Of a stretch of DNA of 64,000 bases, positions 1-13,254 are shown one piece after another. The DNA is taken from positions 74,412,871-74,476,870 of the forward strand of contig CM048842.1 in assembly GCA_026545765.1 (NCBI GenBank), read 5' to 3'. The position numbers were made by a program, and so were the translations under genes. The DNA comes from Plantago major (Eukaryota > Streptophyta > Magnoliopsida > Lamiales > Plantaginaceae). Below the pieces are notes generated by a model. It ran no database searches. It saw only the letters and a list, made by a program, of their open reading frames with translations, and was not told the origin of the DNA. Numbering within the stretch: the stretch's first letter is position 1; each line of letters begins with the position of its first letter.

Positions 1-1430
1 TATATATATATATCATACAGTAATATCATTGGGATTGACAAAAAATATTCTTATAAAGAGTTTATTCTTAGAGTTTTTTTAAGCATTTTATTATTATAGA
101 AAGTTTACTCATTTATAGAGTATTCTTTTAGAGGGTTTCTACTGTATATATAGACACACACACTAAAATGTGAAAACATTTCGAAGTTGAATTAGGGTTG
201 TTTCAATTTAATTGAATAACGTGGAGAAGAAAGATTCATTATGGTTGATTTTTTAATGATGAATTTTGTTATTGAATTAGGATTGAAATTTAATTTGAGA
301 AGATAGATCGAGTTTTCTATGATAAATTGATAATTTTGTTGTGGTTGAATTAGGACTTAAAATTAGATTGAGTGATACATGTTGGTTTTTTGCAACAAAA
401 GTCTAATTTACATATATATTACAAATTAGTCTAATTAGGGATCGGAGGTGATGAAAAATGTAACGGAGAGACACGCGCTATTTGTCTTCTTGTGAGAGTC
501 TGGGCCTTCTCATCATTTTAGTGAGATTTGTACTGTTTTTTACAAAATTGAGCAAAAATGGGCACAAATAATGACTTTCCCCACTCGCTTTTTATTGGGT
601 TATATCATTACTTTGAAACAAAAATTACTATAGTATATACGTGTGTGTGTGCATATATATATATATATATGTTTAAATCCAAAAACTAAATGTGTAATAT
701 AATTAATTAGACAAAAACGTTAAATACAAAACAAAATAAATGTTTAAATCCAAAAACTATCCATTTATTTATGAGTAAGTCTCCTGAGAGACGATCTCTA
801 AATAATTTATCTAGAGACTGACCTATATTGTCAAGAAAATCATCGATGTTATTAATCAAAACACATATGTTATCAAATGTTCTTTCATATTACAATAAGA
901 CTTATTTCGTTAATAACATAGACGTTTTGATTAATAAATGTACGATTTATTAATAGCATAGGTCGTCTTTAGATACGTTATCTAGAGACCGTATCTCATG
1001 AGAATTTGTGTTAATTTATAACTAGCGTCGATTCATGAACCAAGTCCAAAACTCAAATAAAATGGTACAAGATATATCGAAAGTCTTTTACCCATAATCC
1101 AAAGAAGTTTCAAATTAAACATGTAAAATATTAGTTCGTGACTTATTGTATATATGGCATTTAATGTACATGTGTAATTTATGATTACATACATATATTT
1201 ACTCATTTTCTTTCTACATATATATTGACGGGTTGGGTGACTGGCAGGTTGTATCCTCTCACCCGCCATCAGTTAAATTACAGGTTTACGTGAAAATTTA
1301 CCTACAATTTTTTCTAAACTTAATAATAATAGTTATAGATTTTATAGTTTCCCTAATAAATTTTATAATGACATTGTAGTCCGTAACTTTTGAACAATAA
1401 CAAATTTCAACCTTTTTCATAAATCTATTA
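1..1430. other. AT-rich intergenic DNA, no gene
   Basis: Nothing here reads as a gene. TA dinucleotide runs occur at the very start and near 650-670. From about 669 the sequence belongs to a dispersed repeat with a diverged second copy near 3680-4170. Open frames are short and biased by base composition. Confidence 0.6.
669..1320 (+). repeat. Dispersed repeat, copy 1
   Basis: This AT-rich block shares a diverged order of words with 3680-4170. Shared words include a 'gtttaaat(cc)aaaaact' stretch, a 'ttattgtatat..catttaat' stretch, and 'gtcgggtgactg..agttgta' followed by 'cgtcggtt/catcagtt'. It may be a worn transposon end or LTR. No terminal repeats were defined. Confidence 0.4.
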
Positions 1431-1684
1431 CTCCCTTCGGTCGTTTAGAAGGTTTACATTTTGGTTTGGTGTGAATTTTAAGGAAATAGAATAAAATAGT
1501 AAGTAAATGGTAAAAATTAAGAGAGAGTATAAAAAAAGTAAGAGAAATAATGGATAAAGTTTGAAAAAGAGTATTTAAAAAATTAATAAACGTAGATAGT
1601 GGGGTTTCCAAAAAATGAAACATTAAACTTTAAAAAAAATCCCCAGAAAGGGAAAATGTAAACCTATAAAAAGAACAGAGGGAG
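1431..1684. mobile_element. Stowaway-like (Tc1/mariner) MITE
   Basis: The 254-bp element starts CTCCCTTCGGTCG and ends in the near-complement AACAGAGGGAG. TA lies on both sides, as expected for a mariner target duplication. The terminal inverted repeats continue inward: AGGTTTACATTTT on the left pairs with AAAATGTAAACCT on the right. There is no coding capacity. Stowaway MITEs with CTCCCTCCGT-type ends are abundant in plants. Confidence 0.8.
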
Positions 1685-2630
1685 TATTGTATAGTCCAAA
1701 CTCATATTGCAACCAAACACATCCTTACTTTTAAATTTTATGTTTAATTTGATTTTTTTTTCTTTTTCTTTTATTCATTTGCTTTATGTTTTTTCTTAAT
1801 TTCCACTATTTTCTTAGGTTAAATTAAAGTGGGACACGTGTCCACTCTCATATTTCCACGTTTTATTCTCTTCCAGATTAATCTGGATGTGACATGTGTC
1901 CTCTAAGTAATTTTGAATCGTTTTATTTTAAAATTAATTTATGAAATTAAATGAGGGGCCAACACTACACGTCCAACGTCTAAACTAATCCCGACACATG
2001 AACATCAATCTCTAAACCTGAGGGGGAAAAAGGTAGAGTTTAATGTTTATATTGGAAGCCCTTGATATATACATAAAGTACGGAGCCATTAAGTGGAATC
2101 GTTGATGTATACATATAGTCGTGAATTTAATTTTAGGTTTTTAAATTTTTTCTGGACTTATTTGCAAAGACACAGACTATTTATTGGCCAAATTGAAAGA
2201 AACTGGTTTTGCAATCCAAGTCCCTCATACAACTCTAATTCTGAAAAGACAAAGTTTTCAAGTTCATAAAACATTGAATTATGTCCCTGGTTTTCAAAAT
2301 CGAATCCCAGCATCAACCAAACTCTGTATCGAGTTCAATTATTGAATCCAAATCTAAAGCACACTAAATTGATACGGAATCCCTAATGACAACTCCACCA
2401 ATCTACAAAAACTCCACCATCCCCAAATCAAAATAGTTTCTCCATATGCTACAAACCCATTCACCAATATTCGAAATCCCTAACTACAGCATAACCAATT
2501 GAAATATTATTGCAAGAAAGGGATTTTATCTGTTCGGTTATATTCCGGCAAGATCGTGACCGGGGAAGAAGCAGATAGTAGGGCAGTTTCCCTTCTTGCA
2601 CGACCTTCATTATAATTAGACTATTGTTGA
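1685..2630. other. Intergenic DNA, nothing recognised
   Basis: AT-rich sequence between the MITE and a GC-richer block. No gene, RNA gene or clear repeat boundary was seen. Confidence 0.5.
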
Positions 2631-3030
2631 GTTGTTGTAATACCCAACATCCAACATCGGTTCAGAGTGAAAGGGGTGAAGGGTATATATATGTAGACCA
2701 CCACTCTCCTATTTTATGAGGCCTTTTGGGTGATTCAAAAAATAAATCCGCTTGGTTCGGGCCCAAAATGCATAATATCCTACCAACGAGGCGTGTACGA
2801 CGGTCATGAGTAACATTTCGATCCGATCGGGTCTCGACCTTAGTGGTCGGTCGTTAAGGTGTAGTATCATAGCGGGGCTATCGGATTCTTAAATAAGTGT
2901 CATACGGGCAAAGTGCTCTTGTATGGACCGTGGGAGCCACCTCTAGAATCATGCGCGAATGGTTGGTCCTGGATATATTGTAAGTCCAGAACCACCGAAG
3001 CTCGACAAGTTCGCCAATTCAATAAAAACA
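2630..3030. repeat. Unclassified GC-richer block, possibly LTR- or TRIM-derived
   Basis: This roughly 400-bp segment stands out by composition from its AT-rich surroundings. It begins near TGTTGTAATACCCAACATCC, a start reminiscent of plant LTR or TRIM promoters. It includes a 'gtatatatatg' TATA-like run and an imperfect 'ggtcctggat...gtccagaacc' inverted repeat near 2966-2995. No target duplication or second end was found, so the class is open. Confidence 0.3.
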
Positions 3031-4716
3031 GACCAAACCCTTTGTATTTTTAATCTATTTTGTTTAGAATTGAAATGGTACTCCAAATGAATTGGCTAAG
3101 TGCATGTTTGGTTTGTGAATAAGTTGATTCAGCTTATCAGTTAGTCAACCCAAAAACAGATTAATGGACCTGGATGTAATTGTTCGACTAATGGTATCCA
3201 GATTAGTAGAGGGCATCTAATAGGGGAGGTATATGTAATTGTTCCGTACATATAATATGCAATATGCATACATTCCTCTAAAATTAGACTTTGACACTAA
3301 ATTACCAGTTGTTATGTATTAAATTTTTTCTCACTTTCAATCTTTTTACATATAATCCCTCTGTCCCGTTAAACGTGTCTCACTTATTTTCGACACTATT
3401 GTTAAGAAAGTCTATAGTTTGTTGTTTGTTGTGGAAGAGATAAATGATAAATAATGGAGAAAGTATAAGAGGTAAGAGACATAAATGATAAAAATGGAAA
3501 AGTCTTGGAATGGAAAGTATTGCAATCCCATATCGTTTTATGGAGGGGCGTAAGTTGTTTTTACACAAGAACTAAACTGACCCAGTACTATAGGCTCTCG
3601 GCTATAATAACAATCGGTATAATAGTTTTTCAACCCATGGCGGTCTGGTGATAACAAGGGGGCGGATAAACGGGTGAAAATAGACAAAATGAAATATATA
3701 ATTAGTTAAAAACTTCAAATAAAAAACAATATAAATGTTTAAATAAAAAAAAACTAAGTAGTAAGTGATAAAACATTAAAATATGGTAAAAATGTGTAAT
3801 TTTAGTGGGAAATGTGAGAGGTGGTAAAAAGTGCAAGAGTAAGATTTATTATTATTGGTTGGGTGTGGAGTACCTTTCTTTTTTAGTAATGTATGAAGTT
3901 TTTGTAGTACGTCTAAAAATGACAAATGTATGAAGTTTTGCGGGACGAATAAAGTATATATTAAATAAAACATGCACATCATTAGTTGTTGAATTTATTG
4001 TATATGCCATTTAATATAGATAATTTTTTATTATTGTAATTTATGGATGTACACATATATTTACTCTCTTTCTTTTTCACATATTGACGAGGTCGGGTGA
4101 CTGAAGAGTTGTACCAGCTCATATGTCGTCGGTTGAATAATAGGTTACGAAAAAATTAACCTGTAAATGTTTTAAAGAAAATAATTGGCGCGTGCGCTTT
4201 TTTAAATACCCCTAATTTTAGGGGAGTACGATCGGGTGAAGATGGTATTGTTAACAAATTAGACTGGCCCACTATAGATGTGTGGTTTAAATAAAATCAA
4301 GGTGGGTAGATTGCTTTGCTAACCTGTGGCAGATTGACAAATGAGTTGGTCGGTAACATGGAACGGGTGAGGTATATACCCGACCGTACGCCATTATTTT
4401 AAATAGATACCGTTAAGGTTTGCAACGGGTTGGATATACCTCGATCCATTTAAAAGACTTGATTGGAAAAGGTCTTCTCAGCTTATAATACTAATACGAT
4501 TAATTACTCAGGTGCGACTTATCATAGATCATGATAAAGATTGGCCAAACTTTTGAGGAATATTGATTATGCATTAAAATTGTGCAATGGCACGATTGAG
4601 AGTCACTACTCTTATAATTATAATCGAGGTAAAAGTGATGTATGGAATAAACGCATGCAAAAAGTTTATCGTTCTTAATTAGTGTGATGATGAGTTCATC
4701 AGAGACAAACTAAAAA
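3031..4716. other. Intergenic DNA with repeat remnants
   Basis: A single Stowaway-type end (CCCTCTGTCCCGTTAAACGT) lies near 3357 without a clear partner. From about 3680 to 4170 lies the second copy of the dispersed repeat seen at 669-1320. No gene is supported. Confidence 0.45.
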
Positions 4717-5016
4717 TGTAACATCCCAAAGTTTAAGATAAATTTTAAGAGAGCTTAAAGGATCGAGAACGCTACTCATACCAACAATGTGCACCTTTCT
4801 TTTCGGAAATACATCCATAAGGGCTTTAGACTTAAGCATGCATGCTCAACAGTATTCTTAGGGTGGATGACTGGTAAGTCTATCGTTGCGTGCACGAGTG
4901 GGATAAAGTGCGGGAACGAACATGTATTGACGGTAAATGCCAACATATCACCGGATAATAGTCCATGGCCATGGGCACAGAGGTTGGACATCGCTCGCAA
5001 AGTGCGACACGTTACA
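4717..5016 (+). mobile_element. Cassandra-type TRIM, solo LTR with 5S rRNA-like domain
   Basis: The 300-bp unit starts TGTAACATCCC and ends GTTACA, so it has TG..CA ends. Flanks are A-rich (AAAAA / AAAAT), a poor but possible target duplication. Inside, positions about 4770-4890 follow the order of plant 5S rRNA: a 'catacca.caatgtgcacc' block, then 'acttaagcatgc', then 'ttagggtggatgactgg.aagtc'. These correspond to the A-box, intermediate element and C-box region. Cassandra TRIMs are known for carrying 5S-like sequence in their LTRs. Only one LTR is present, so this is a solo LTR left by recombination. Open frames across it are accidental. Confidence 0.8.
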
Positions 5017-5485
5017 AAAATGTTGTTGTAAATATTGTAGGATTTCATATACTTAGATATTTTTTTATTATACCCGTCGATACTCGACGGGTTATAAACT
5101 AGTTTATAGGTAAGCGGCTTGGTTTAAATCATGTTACAACTCGATTAATAGTACTATCACTGTAAAAATGATACTATATAAGTACATCATACTCCCTCCG
5201 TCCAGAATTCAACTCTCCACATTCCAGTTTGGTACGTCACAATTCAACACTTGCATATTTGATAATTGGGCATTTATCGGTGGTAATTTGAACCTTGAAT
5301 ATCAAATCGGTTAAGTTAGTATACCAGAATATTTGATAATTGCGCATTTATCGGTGGTAATTTACAAAATGGGTAAGCACCAGGCAGAAAATCTCCCGCC
5401 TTTCTCTGAGAAGCAAAACGCACAAGGGTTTCAACTTCCAATCAACATCCATAGCTTAGAGAGAGAGGGAGAAACTACGCAGCAG
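5017..5485 (+). promoter_or_regulatory. RFC2 upstream region with a duplicated 35-bp block
   Basis: This interval lies directly before the RFC2 start codon. A Stowaway-type end (CTCCCTCCGTCC) sits at 5192 without a clear partner. A 35-bp sequence at 5255-5289 recurs at 5329-5363 with one mismatch. An in-frame upstream ATG at 5333 would extend the protein by 51 residues, but that extension shares nothing with RFC2 and is more likely leader sequence. Confidence 0.5.
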
Positions 5486-8400
5486 ATGGCGGCTTCTTCT
5501 TCTTCATCATTGGCGGGTGTAGGACCGGAGATCCCTTGGGTGGAGAAGTATCGGCCGTCGAGAGTGGTGGATATCGTCGGAAATCAAGACGCCGTCACTC
5601 GTCTCCAAGTCATCGCCGTTGACGGCAATATGCCAAACCTCATTTTAACAGTATGCAATACATTTACTCCCCACTTCTCTTACTTTCTGCTCTTTTCTTT
5701 TTAATTTTTATTCAGCTACTGTGATTGCATTCTAACTGTTTGTTGAAATGCCTCGTAGAAATTTGTTGTGATAAGATAAAAATTTTAGGTTAGGGTTGTA
5801 ACTTGTTACAGATTTCGTTTAGGTTGTTCGGTAATTGTACCTTTTTTGTTTGAACTGTACAGACTGAATTCCATTTCCGTACGGTTTTCAGCTTAATGTT
5901 GGAAATTGGTAAGGTTATAGGTTGCTCCAGTACTATTGCTACCTCACAACTTATTGTAGTAGTAAATTTAGCCTTATGCAATGGTCGAGTCATTAGATAC
6001 TCATTGATGTTTTTGCCATTCTGTAAAAGAGCATAAAATTTTGGACTGTGGTTTATGATTCTGGACTTTAAGATATGACAATACTTGTGTATCGGTTTCA
6101 TAAGGCATGAGTGATAGGTAATTGAGTTTCGGGAGGTTATATAGCTGACTTTGTTTTAGACCTTAAGGATGGAATTGTAACTTGAATGTATGATTTTGTT
6201 AATGCTTAGCTTGAAATTGTTGAATGTTTTTACAGGGACCTCCTGGAACTGGCAAGACTACTAGCATACTGGCACTTGCTCATGAACTTCTTGGACAAAA
6301 CTATAAGGAGGCAGTGTTGGAGCTGAATGCATCTGATGATAGGTATGTCATGTATAGTGTTTTATTCACAATGACGTTTTTGCGTTCTCCGTTTTGTTCT
6401 TGTTCCAAGTTTTCTGCCTTTTTTCCCCTTTTCATGAGTTGATGCAATTCTTGTTCAGAGGGATTGACGTTGTGAGAAATAAAATAAAGATGTTTGCACA
6501 GAAGAAAGTTACGTTGCCCCCTGGAAGGCACAAAATTGTAATTTTGGATGAAGCTGACAGGTCAGTGCTCTCCCTCTCCCTCACTGCTTGTTTATTTATT
6601 TTTCCTTCATTTAGATGAGTGAATTTACTATTTAAGAGAAGCATGAATTGTTTTTCCTACTCTAGATCTAGATATTTTACTTGCTAATTTGCTTGAAGCA
6701 TGAGGTTTTCACACTTTAGATTTGTAGTGCTAGTCTTTGTTAAGTTATACTATCTTTTTTGTGTTTTGATCGCATTGGATGTGCAATGTAGCATGACTGC
6801 TGCAGCACAACAAGCCTTGAGGAGGACAATGGAAATCTACTCAAACTCCACGCGATTTGGTCTCGCTTGTAACACTTCCTCAAAGATTATTGAGCCAATC
6901 CAGAGTCGATGTGCCCTTGTCCGTTTTGCTAGATTGTCTGATCAAGAGATACTTGGACGTCTTATGGTGGTGATTGAAGCTGAAAAGGTATCCATGGTCT
7001 GCAGCTGTGCATAACAGTTATGTGTCATTCTATCATGCTTTCTCTCTGTTCATAACAGCTGAAAAGATAATTTGTTTTCAATGCATCATTACAGTAATCT
7101 ATGCCATGTCCCATTGTCATTTACTTGCAGCCTTTGAATCCTACTGATCTCTTTCCTTGACCACGTTATTTGAGTTCATCTAAGCGCCCCAAAATTAAAA
7201 TCTTTAAGATATCAATTGTTTTCCAAAACAAAATAAATTGTTCTGCTAGCAAAGGGGCTTTGCTGGTAATACTGGATTCCTTGAACTGTCAAGTTAGCCT
7301 AAGGAGCTCATCAGCTTCTCCAGTAACATAATTGTTAAGGGATATAGCTATAATTGCAGATACGTCTCACTTCTTCTTTGACTGCCATGCGGTACTTTTA
7401 ATATTTTTGGCAGGAACAATTTGTCAGTACTGTGTCATTGTCAGGCTGAAAATTAAAATGATAATGTTGCAGCTTCTATAGTTAGTATATATGAAATTGA
7501 ATCTGGTGTAATGGTTAAGATGATAGCATGTTTGAGCATTTCTCATGACACCAATTGACGTATGTCACGTATCTATACAATCTAGAATGGGGGAATTGAT
7601 ATTCTTGTAATCACCTTGGTGCATGCAGTGTGTGGTGGACATAAGAATTCTACATAGTTTCTGAGTCCAGATCAAGTCCAACATGATGTTGGAGGAAAAG
7701 GAGATGGAAAATTACTTTTAACAAATTGTCATTTGAAACATTAGACCGTTCTTTTATAGTTATAACTTTGAAGTTCCTGGTGATGGGTTGATTGGGAACA
7801 TGTTTCCAAGTTTTGTACCTCAGTATATCAATAAAAGCACTTCAAATTAAAACTAGCTTACATTTTTTTTGCCCCCAATCGTCAAGCTAGCATGGACTAT
7901 TCCACTATTTCCGGATTCTTAAGGTGTCTTGAAGCAGCATGTACACAAATCTTCATTTCTTTCCCTTTTATTTCATAGGATGTGGCAATTAATTCATTTC
8001 CAAGTTAAATTTGCAAGGATGGCTCCTTTTCTTTTTTTTTTTTCCTTTTTGGTTTTGGTATTTCCATTTTGTTTCGTTCAGATTTACCACTATTTTTCAT
8101 TGGATCTTTGCCCAGCTCTGAGAAGTCAGGTTGCTTCCTAAGTTCCTATAAGGCTATAATCTCAAAGAATGTTTCACTGACTTTGTCTTGGTATAGGTAC
8201 CATATGCCCCAGAAGGTCTTGAAGCGATAATTTTCACTGCAGATGGTGATATGAGGCAAGCTTTAAATAACTTGCAGGCCACCAACAGTGGATTTGGGTT
8301 TGTCAGTCAAGAAAATGTTTTCAAGGTGAATACAATTGAAGATCAGCACCTTTAATTGTGAACTTATAACATTACTGCAACATTGCCCGCTAAAATTCCT

Positions 8401-8796
8401 AGTTGTGTCCCAGGTTTGTGATCAGCCCCATCCCTTGCATGTGAAGAACATGGTACGCCAAGTACTGGAGGGAAAATTTGACGATGCTTGTACTGGGATG
8501 AAGCAGCTATATGACCTTGGCTATTCGCCTACTGACATAATCACTACCCTTTTCCGCATAATAAAAAATTACGACATGGCTGAGTATCTAAAGCTGGAAT
8601 TTATGAAGGTTTGTCCCTCAATACAAAACACCTTTGACTCTTGTATCCAATCAGCTAACCTGGCTATTGTTTTGATATTATGCAGGAAACTGGATTTGCT
8701 CACATGAGGATTTGTGACGGAGTTGGTTCATATCTTCAGATGTGTGGTCTACTCGCAAAGCTTGCTGTGGTTAGAGAAACTGCCAAAGCAGTTTAA
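5486..8796 (+). CDS. RFC2: Replication factor C subunit 2 (RFC40-type clamp-loader ATPase)
   Basis: This is a small subunit of the five-part RFC complex, which loads PCNA onto primed DNA in the nucleus. Seven exons read cleanly: 5486-5650, 6236-6342, 6459-6560, 6792-6987, 8197-8325, 8414-8608 and 8686-8796. All introns are GT-AG, and the product is 334 residues, usual for this subunit. Visible motifs are the RFC-box start PWVEKYRP, Walker A GPPGTGKT (56-63), Walker B LDEAD (120-124) and the SRC arginine-finger motif (163-165). The C-terminal collar ends shortly after [16 protein letters not shown]. The start was chosen at [11 protein letters not shown] because the conserved domain begins soon after. 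Family assignment is firm. RFC2 versus the related RFC4/RFC5 rests on near-identity to the p40 type from memory. Confidence 0.95.
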
Positions 8797-9204
8797 AATG
8801 GCTGGTAAAAATCAGATTGAACTTTCTGATAGGAATGTCTTGCTACTTGGAGCTCATGTATATTCCAAAACTTTAGGGGTTGAATCGAGATGTCATCTTC
8901 TTGAGTATGCTTGTTGTGGAACGTGAGACATCTAATTTGTTATCATGTACTAGCATGTGGTCCAAGACTATAAAACTGGTATGGAGTTTGTAATGTAAGA
9001 TACAGTTGTTTTGAAGTTTTTCTCATCGACTCATTTTACTGAGCCCATAGAGTTCGTGACTACAAATTTTAGAATGAATGTGGGCATGTGGCGTTGCAAA
9101 CTTGCAAGTTGCAAGTGTGAATTGCCTATTATTAGACGACTAGTGAAACTTTTAAGTGCTAGAATGACACTTTCTAACTAAAATAGTTGAACAAGGTTTT
9201 TTTT
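8797..9204. other. RFC2 3' flank
   Basis: This is the 3' untranslated and downstream sequence of RFC2. Reading frames that run on from the last exon are not coding. No further feature was recognised. Confidence 0.5.
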
Positions 9205-10140
9205 TGGCGAATTTCTTTTAGTACCCCTTAAATTTGGTCCAATTGCAGATTAAACTTTGGAATTTGAAGATTTACAGTTTCATCTAAAAAATGAACGTGG
9301 AATTTTTTCTAATTATAAACAAGTCCAAAAGTCAACGGGACTTATGCCATGGACCTGCTTTTTGTTGATGTGGAAGGTAAAGTTGGATATATTAACCAAA
9401 TAGTCAACGGGACTTATTCCATGGACCTGCTTTTTGCTGATGTGAAGGTAAAGTTGGATATATTAACCAAAATGCCACTAACTATTTTGGTTTTTCATTT
9501 TCTTTAATTCCTCCTTATTTTCTTTTTTTTTCCTTTTTCTTTTTAATATGTTTTAGCTAATTGCAAACTCAAGGACCCTGAAAAGTTAAGTCACCATTAA
9601 CCACCCATGGGTTTTCTAAAAACCTCAAACAGGTTCCCCAACTTTAGAATCAAATCGAATCAAAACATCAACGAGCAATAATCAAGACCGGAACCAAGAC
9701 GGGATGGGCAAACGAAGCTGAGCTGACCAAAACGGAGCTATTCCAAATCGGGGTTGTAGCTCCGATTTGGGGCAGAAATCAGTCAAAAGCTCGATTTGGG
9801 AGTCAGACTCCTCAATCGAGCTTTGACACTCGATTTGGGAGTCAGCCACCTCCTAATTTCAAAGGAAAAGAATAAAGAGGAGGAAAGGAGGAGAGGTGAT
9901 AGGTTTTTATTGCAGTTTTACTTTTTTTTGTTTTATCTTTTATTTTACCTTTTGAATTTTATTTTCTTTTAGCTTTTTATTAATGTTTTTTGTCTAAAAT
10001 TTCCACCTGAACATAGAGAGAAATGACATGGTAGTGTTGGTCAACGGGGGGAGGGAATGTGTAATTGTTTCAAATCCGGGGACTAATCTGTTTCGGGGGG
10101 TCAATTGCAGGGGGACCATATGTAATTTTTAGTAAAAGAG
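9205..10140. mobile_element. Possible non-autonomous MULE-like element
   Basis: The left side (CTTTTAGTACCCC...GGTCCAATTGCAG) and right side (TCAATTGCAGGGGGACCATATG...TTTTTAGTAAAAG) are imperfect complements of each other, suggesting long terminal inverted repeats. The interior has 72-bp tandem copies and a run of 'ctcgatttgggagtcag' repeats in both orientations. No transposase frame is present and no 9-bp target duplication was confirmed. Confidence 0.35.
9331..9472 (+). repeat. Tandem duplication, two units of about 70 bp
   Basis: The unit beginning GTCAACGGGACTTATGCCAT at 9331 is repeated directly from 9403 with only a few differences and one single-base indel. Both units end in 'ggatatattaaccaaa'. 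Confidence 0.85.
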
Positions 10141-10780
10141 GACAACAATGTAATTAACTAAATTACATTAAAAGACAAAAAATTACTCATGGCTGCCAAA
10201 GCATCTACAACGCGATTGCTTAATCTCGGAATCCACTCAATCTTCACTTCCCAAGGCATTTCTAGCAACCTTTTACATTTCTTGAACATCTATAGATTCA
10301 TATTCTCTTGTATTTCTTCATTATTCAATGCATTCCACTATCTGTAAGGTTAGACTCGACTATGAGCTTTGGTATTTACAATAACATAATGATATGTGAA
10401 CAATTATATATTGGTTCAAAATGATCCATTTTTTGGACCAACATGTAATTGTTCAGGTACCATTATGTTATTGTTCAAATACCAGAAACAATTATGTAAT
10501 TAGGAACTTCTGCAGGGGAGCATGTGATTATGACAACAAATAAAATCTAAACATCTCAAATTACCTTGAATTTTGGTGAATTCTAACTCCGACTTTTAGT
10601 CCTAAATTCGCTGACGTTACTAACTTTATACTCTAGTTGTAGGTTTGACTTGGTTGTCCGCGATGTAAGAGCATGTTTTGTGATCTATGCATTGAGTTTG
10701 ATCGTTTCAGATATGTTGTTTTTCAAAATGTTTAACGTCAAATGTCTTTGAAATTAATTTTGCCCCGCGTATATTAACAT

Positions 10781-10867
10781 AGCCCATAATACACGTGTGG
10801 GCTTGACAAAAAACTTGGAAAATGGGCCTTGAAAACCCTAATCAGATACCTTATATTAGAAAGCCCA
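10781..10867 (+). promoter_or_regulatory. RPL24 promoter: site II elements and telo-box
   Basis: Within 160 bp of the RPL24 start codon are four TGGGC(C/T) site II elements. They lie at 10781-10786 (reverse), 10798-10803, 10823-10828 and 10862-10867 (reverse). A telo-box AAACCCTAA lies at 10833-10841, and an ACACGTGT G-box-like core at 10791-10798. Site II plus telo-box is the typical plant ribosomal-protein promoter signature, linked to TCP factors and growth-dependent expression. The promoter role is inferred from position and motif content. Confidence 0.8.
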
Positions 10868-10939
10868 TGTTATTGGAGTTGCTAGATACCGGCCTGCTCG
10901 TCATCTGTCGGAGCACGAAACACAGTCGCAACCGCAACC

Positions 10940-12039
<1,100 letters not shown>

Positions 12040-12564
12040 TTTCATTTCCCTCCAACCTGGTAATACTGAATGAAGTGTATTATGGTGGGCACCTTATGTT
12101 TCAGTGATTTTGATATTGACTTGCAGCTTTTATTTGTTTTGGAAACTAAGACAGCACGAATGTTTAGACGTGGAGTTTTTGTTAGTAATAGCCTACTTTG
12201 TTTAATGCATCTTTATACTAACTACTAAGCTTGCCATTTCGGTCTATTTCTTCACATCTCTTTGTTTAGAACTCAAGTTGTGATTGTTCAGATTATATGT
12301 TTGCAAATCTGAGGAATGTTTGTCTTGCTTAATGCTAATTGGGTCAACTCTTTTATTACTTGGGCAATGATACAATTCACGGTTCATCTTAATATGTGTG
12401 AACATCAGGCGGATATGTATATCCTTGAAATTTATATCTATCCCTGATAATTTTATGCCTTAGTTTAGTAAGAGCCAGACTCGTTAGTCTCGACTTCAGC
12501 AGTCTTTCTGTTTTCTGAGAGTTCCCGATTGCTCTGTCAGCCGTCTTTCATTCACATAAGCTAT
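12040..12564. other. RPL24 3' flank
   Basis: This is the 3' untranslated region and downstream DNA of RPL24. No other gene or repeat was recognised. Confidence 0.5.
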
Positions 12565-12806
12565 GTTTAGTAAAACTAGGTGATAACCTGGCTGATTAGG
12601 TAGCTGGTAATATAATTGAGTTTTATCGAGGTGTTTAGTAAATTAATTAGGTGATAGCTGATTTGCTGAATATAAAAACAAATCAGCTAGCTTATTTTTT
12701 TAATAAGCTTCCTGAACAAGTTTATCTTATAAGCTATCAACTAGGCGTTCACTTAACATGTTTATTACGAAAATAAGATTATCGAGCTGATAAGCTAGTG
12801 CTAAAC
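12565..12806 (+). mobile_element. hAT-like MITE, copy 1
   Basis: The 242-bp element has ends GTTTAGTAAAACTAG and CTAGTGCTAAAC. The interior is rich in AGCT and 'agctgat' words. A second copy of similar length lies at 14209-14456 in the opposite orientation. The family resembles hAT-type MITEs with (C)GTTTAGCA-like termini, but no 8-bp target duplication could be confirmed. Confidence 0.65.
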
Positions 12807-13254
12807 ACAAAAGAATCACGTTATTGTTTTGTTATTTCTAGTGAGTGATTTAGCTAGGTTTTCTTCCGAAGTGTCTTAGTCAAAGGGTTCAAAGAAGCTT
12901 ATGAGTTATGTCAGCTAAAAATCATTCACATAAAGAATCAAATGCCACAAAAATGTTTAATACTACTAGTATACACGGAGTGATTAGATTATAGTGCGTC
13001 TGTACAGAAAACTACAGTGCCTTGGGGCAGCAGATTCTGTTCTGCTCTTCCCCACCCTAAGCATATAAATGCTGATGAGTGATGACTTGCTACCCCATTG
13101 TGATCTTTGTTCACCATCTGGTGTGCATCAGTGAGAAATTTTTCCCTGCAAAACAAGGTCTGCATTATTGAACTCGTTGAATAACATGTATTTATACGAG
13201 ATTGTATTACTAGTGTTGCCGAATTGCCTTTGGAACTTGTCTGTCGTGGACTCA
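12807..13254. other. Intergenic DNA, nothing recognised
   Basis: No gene or clear repeat was seen. The longest minus-strand frame here (12989-13255) shows no recognisable motif. It lies just downstream of the acyltransferase fragment and may be decayed tail sequence. Confidence 0.4.

Noticed and set aside
4776..5048. Frames of 80-90 codons on both strands
   Set aside because: They lie inside the Cassandra LTR and follow its 5S-like sequence.
7929..8141. 70-codon frame in the RFC2 gene
   Set aside because: It lies within intron 4 and is Phe/Leu-rich from pyrimidine-rich intron sequence.
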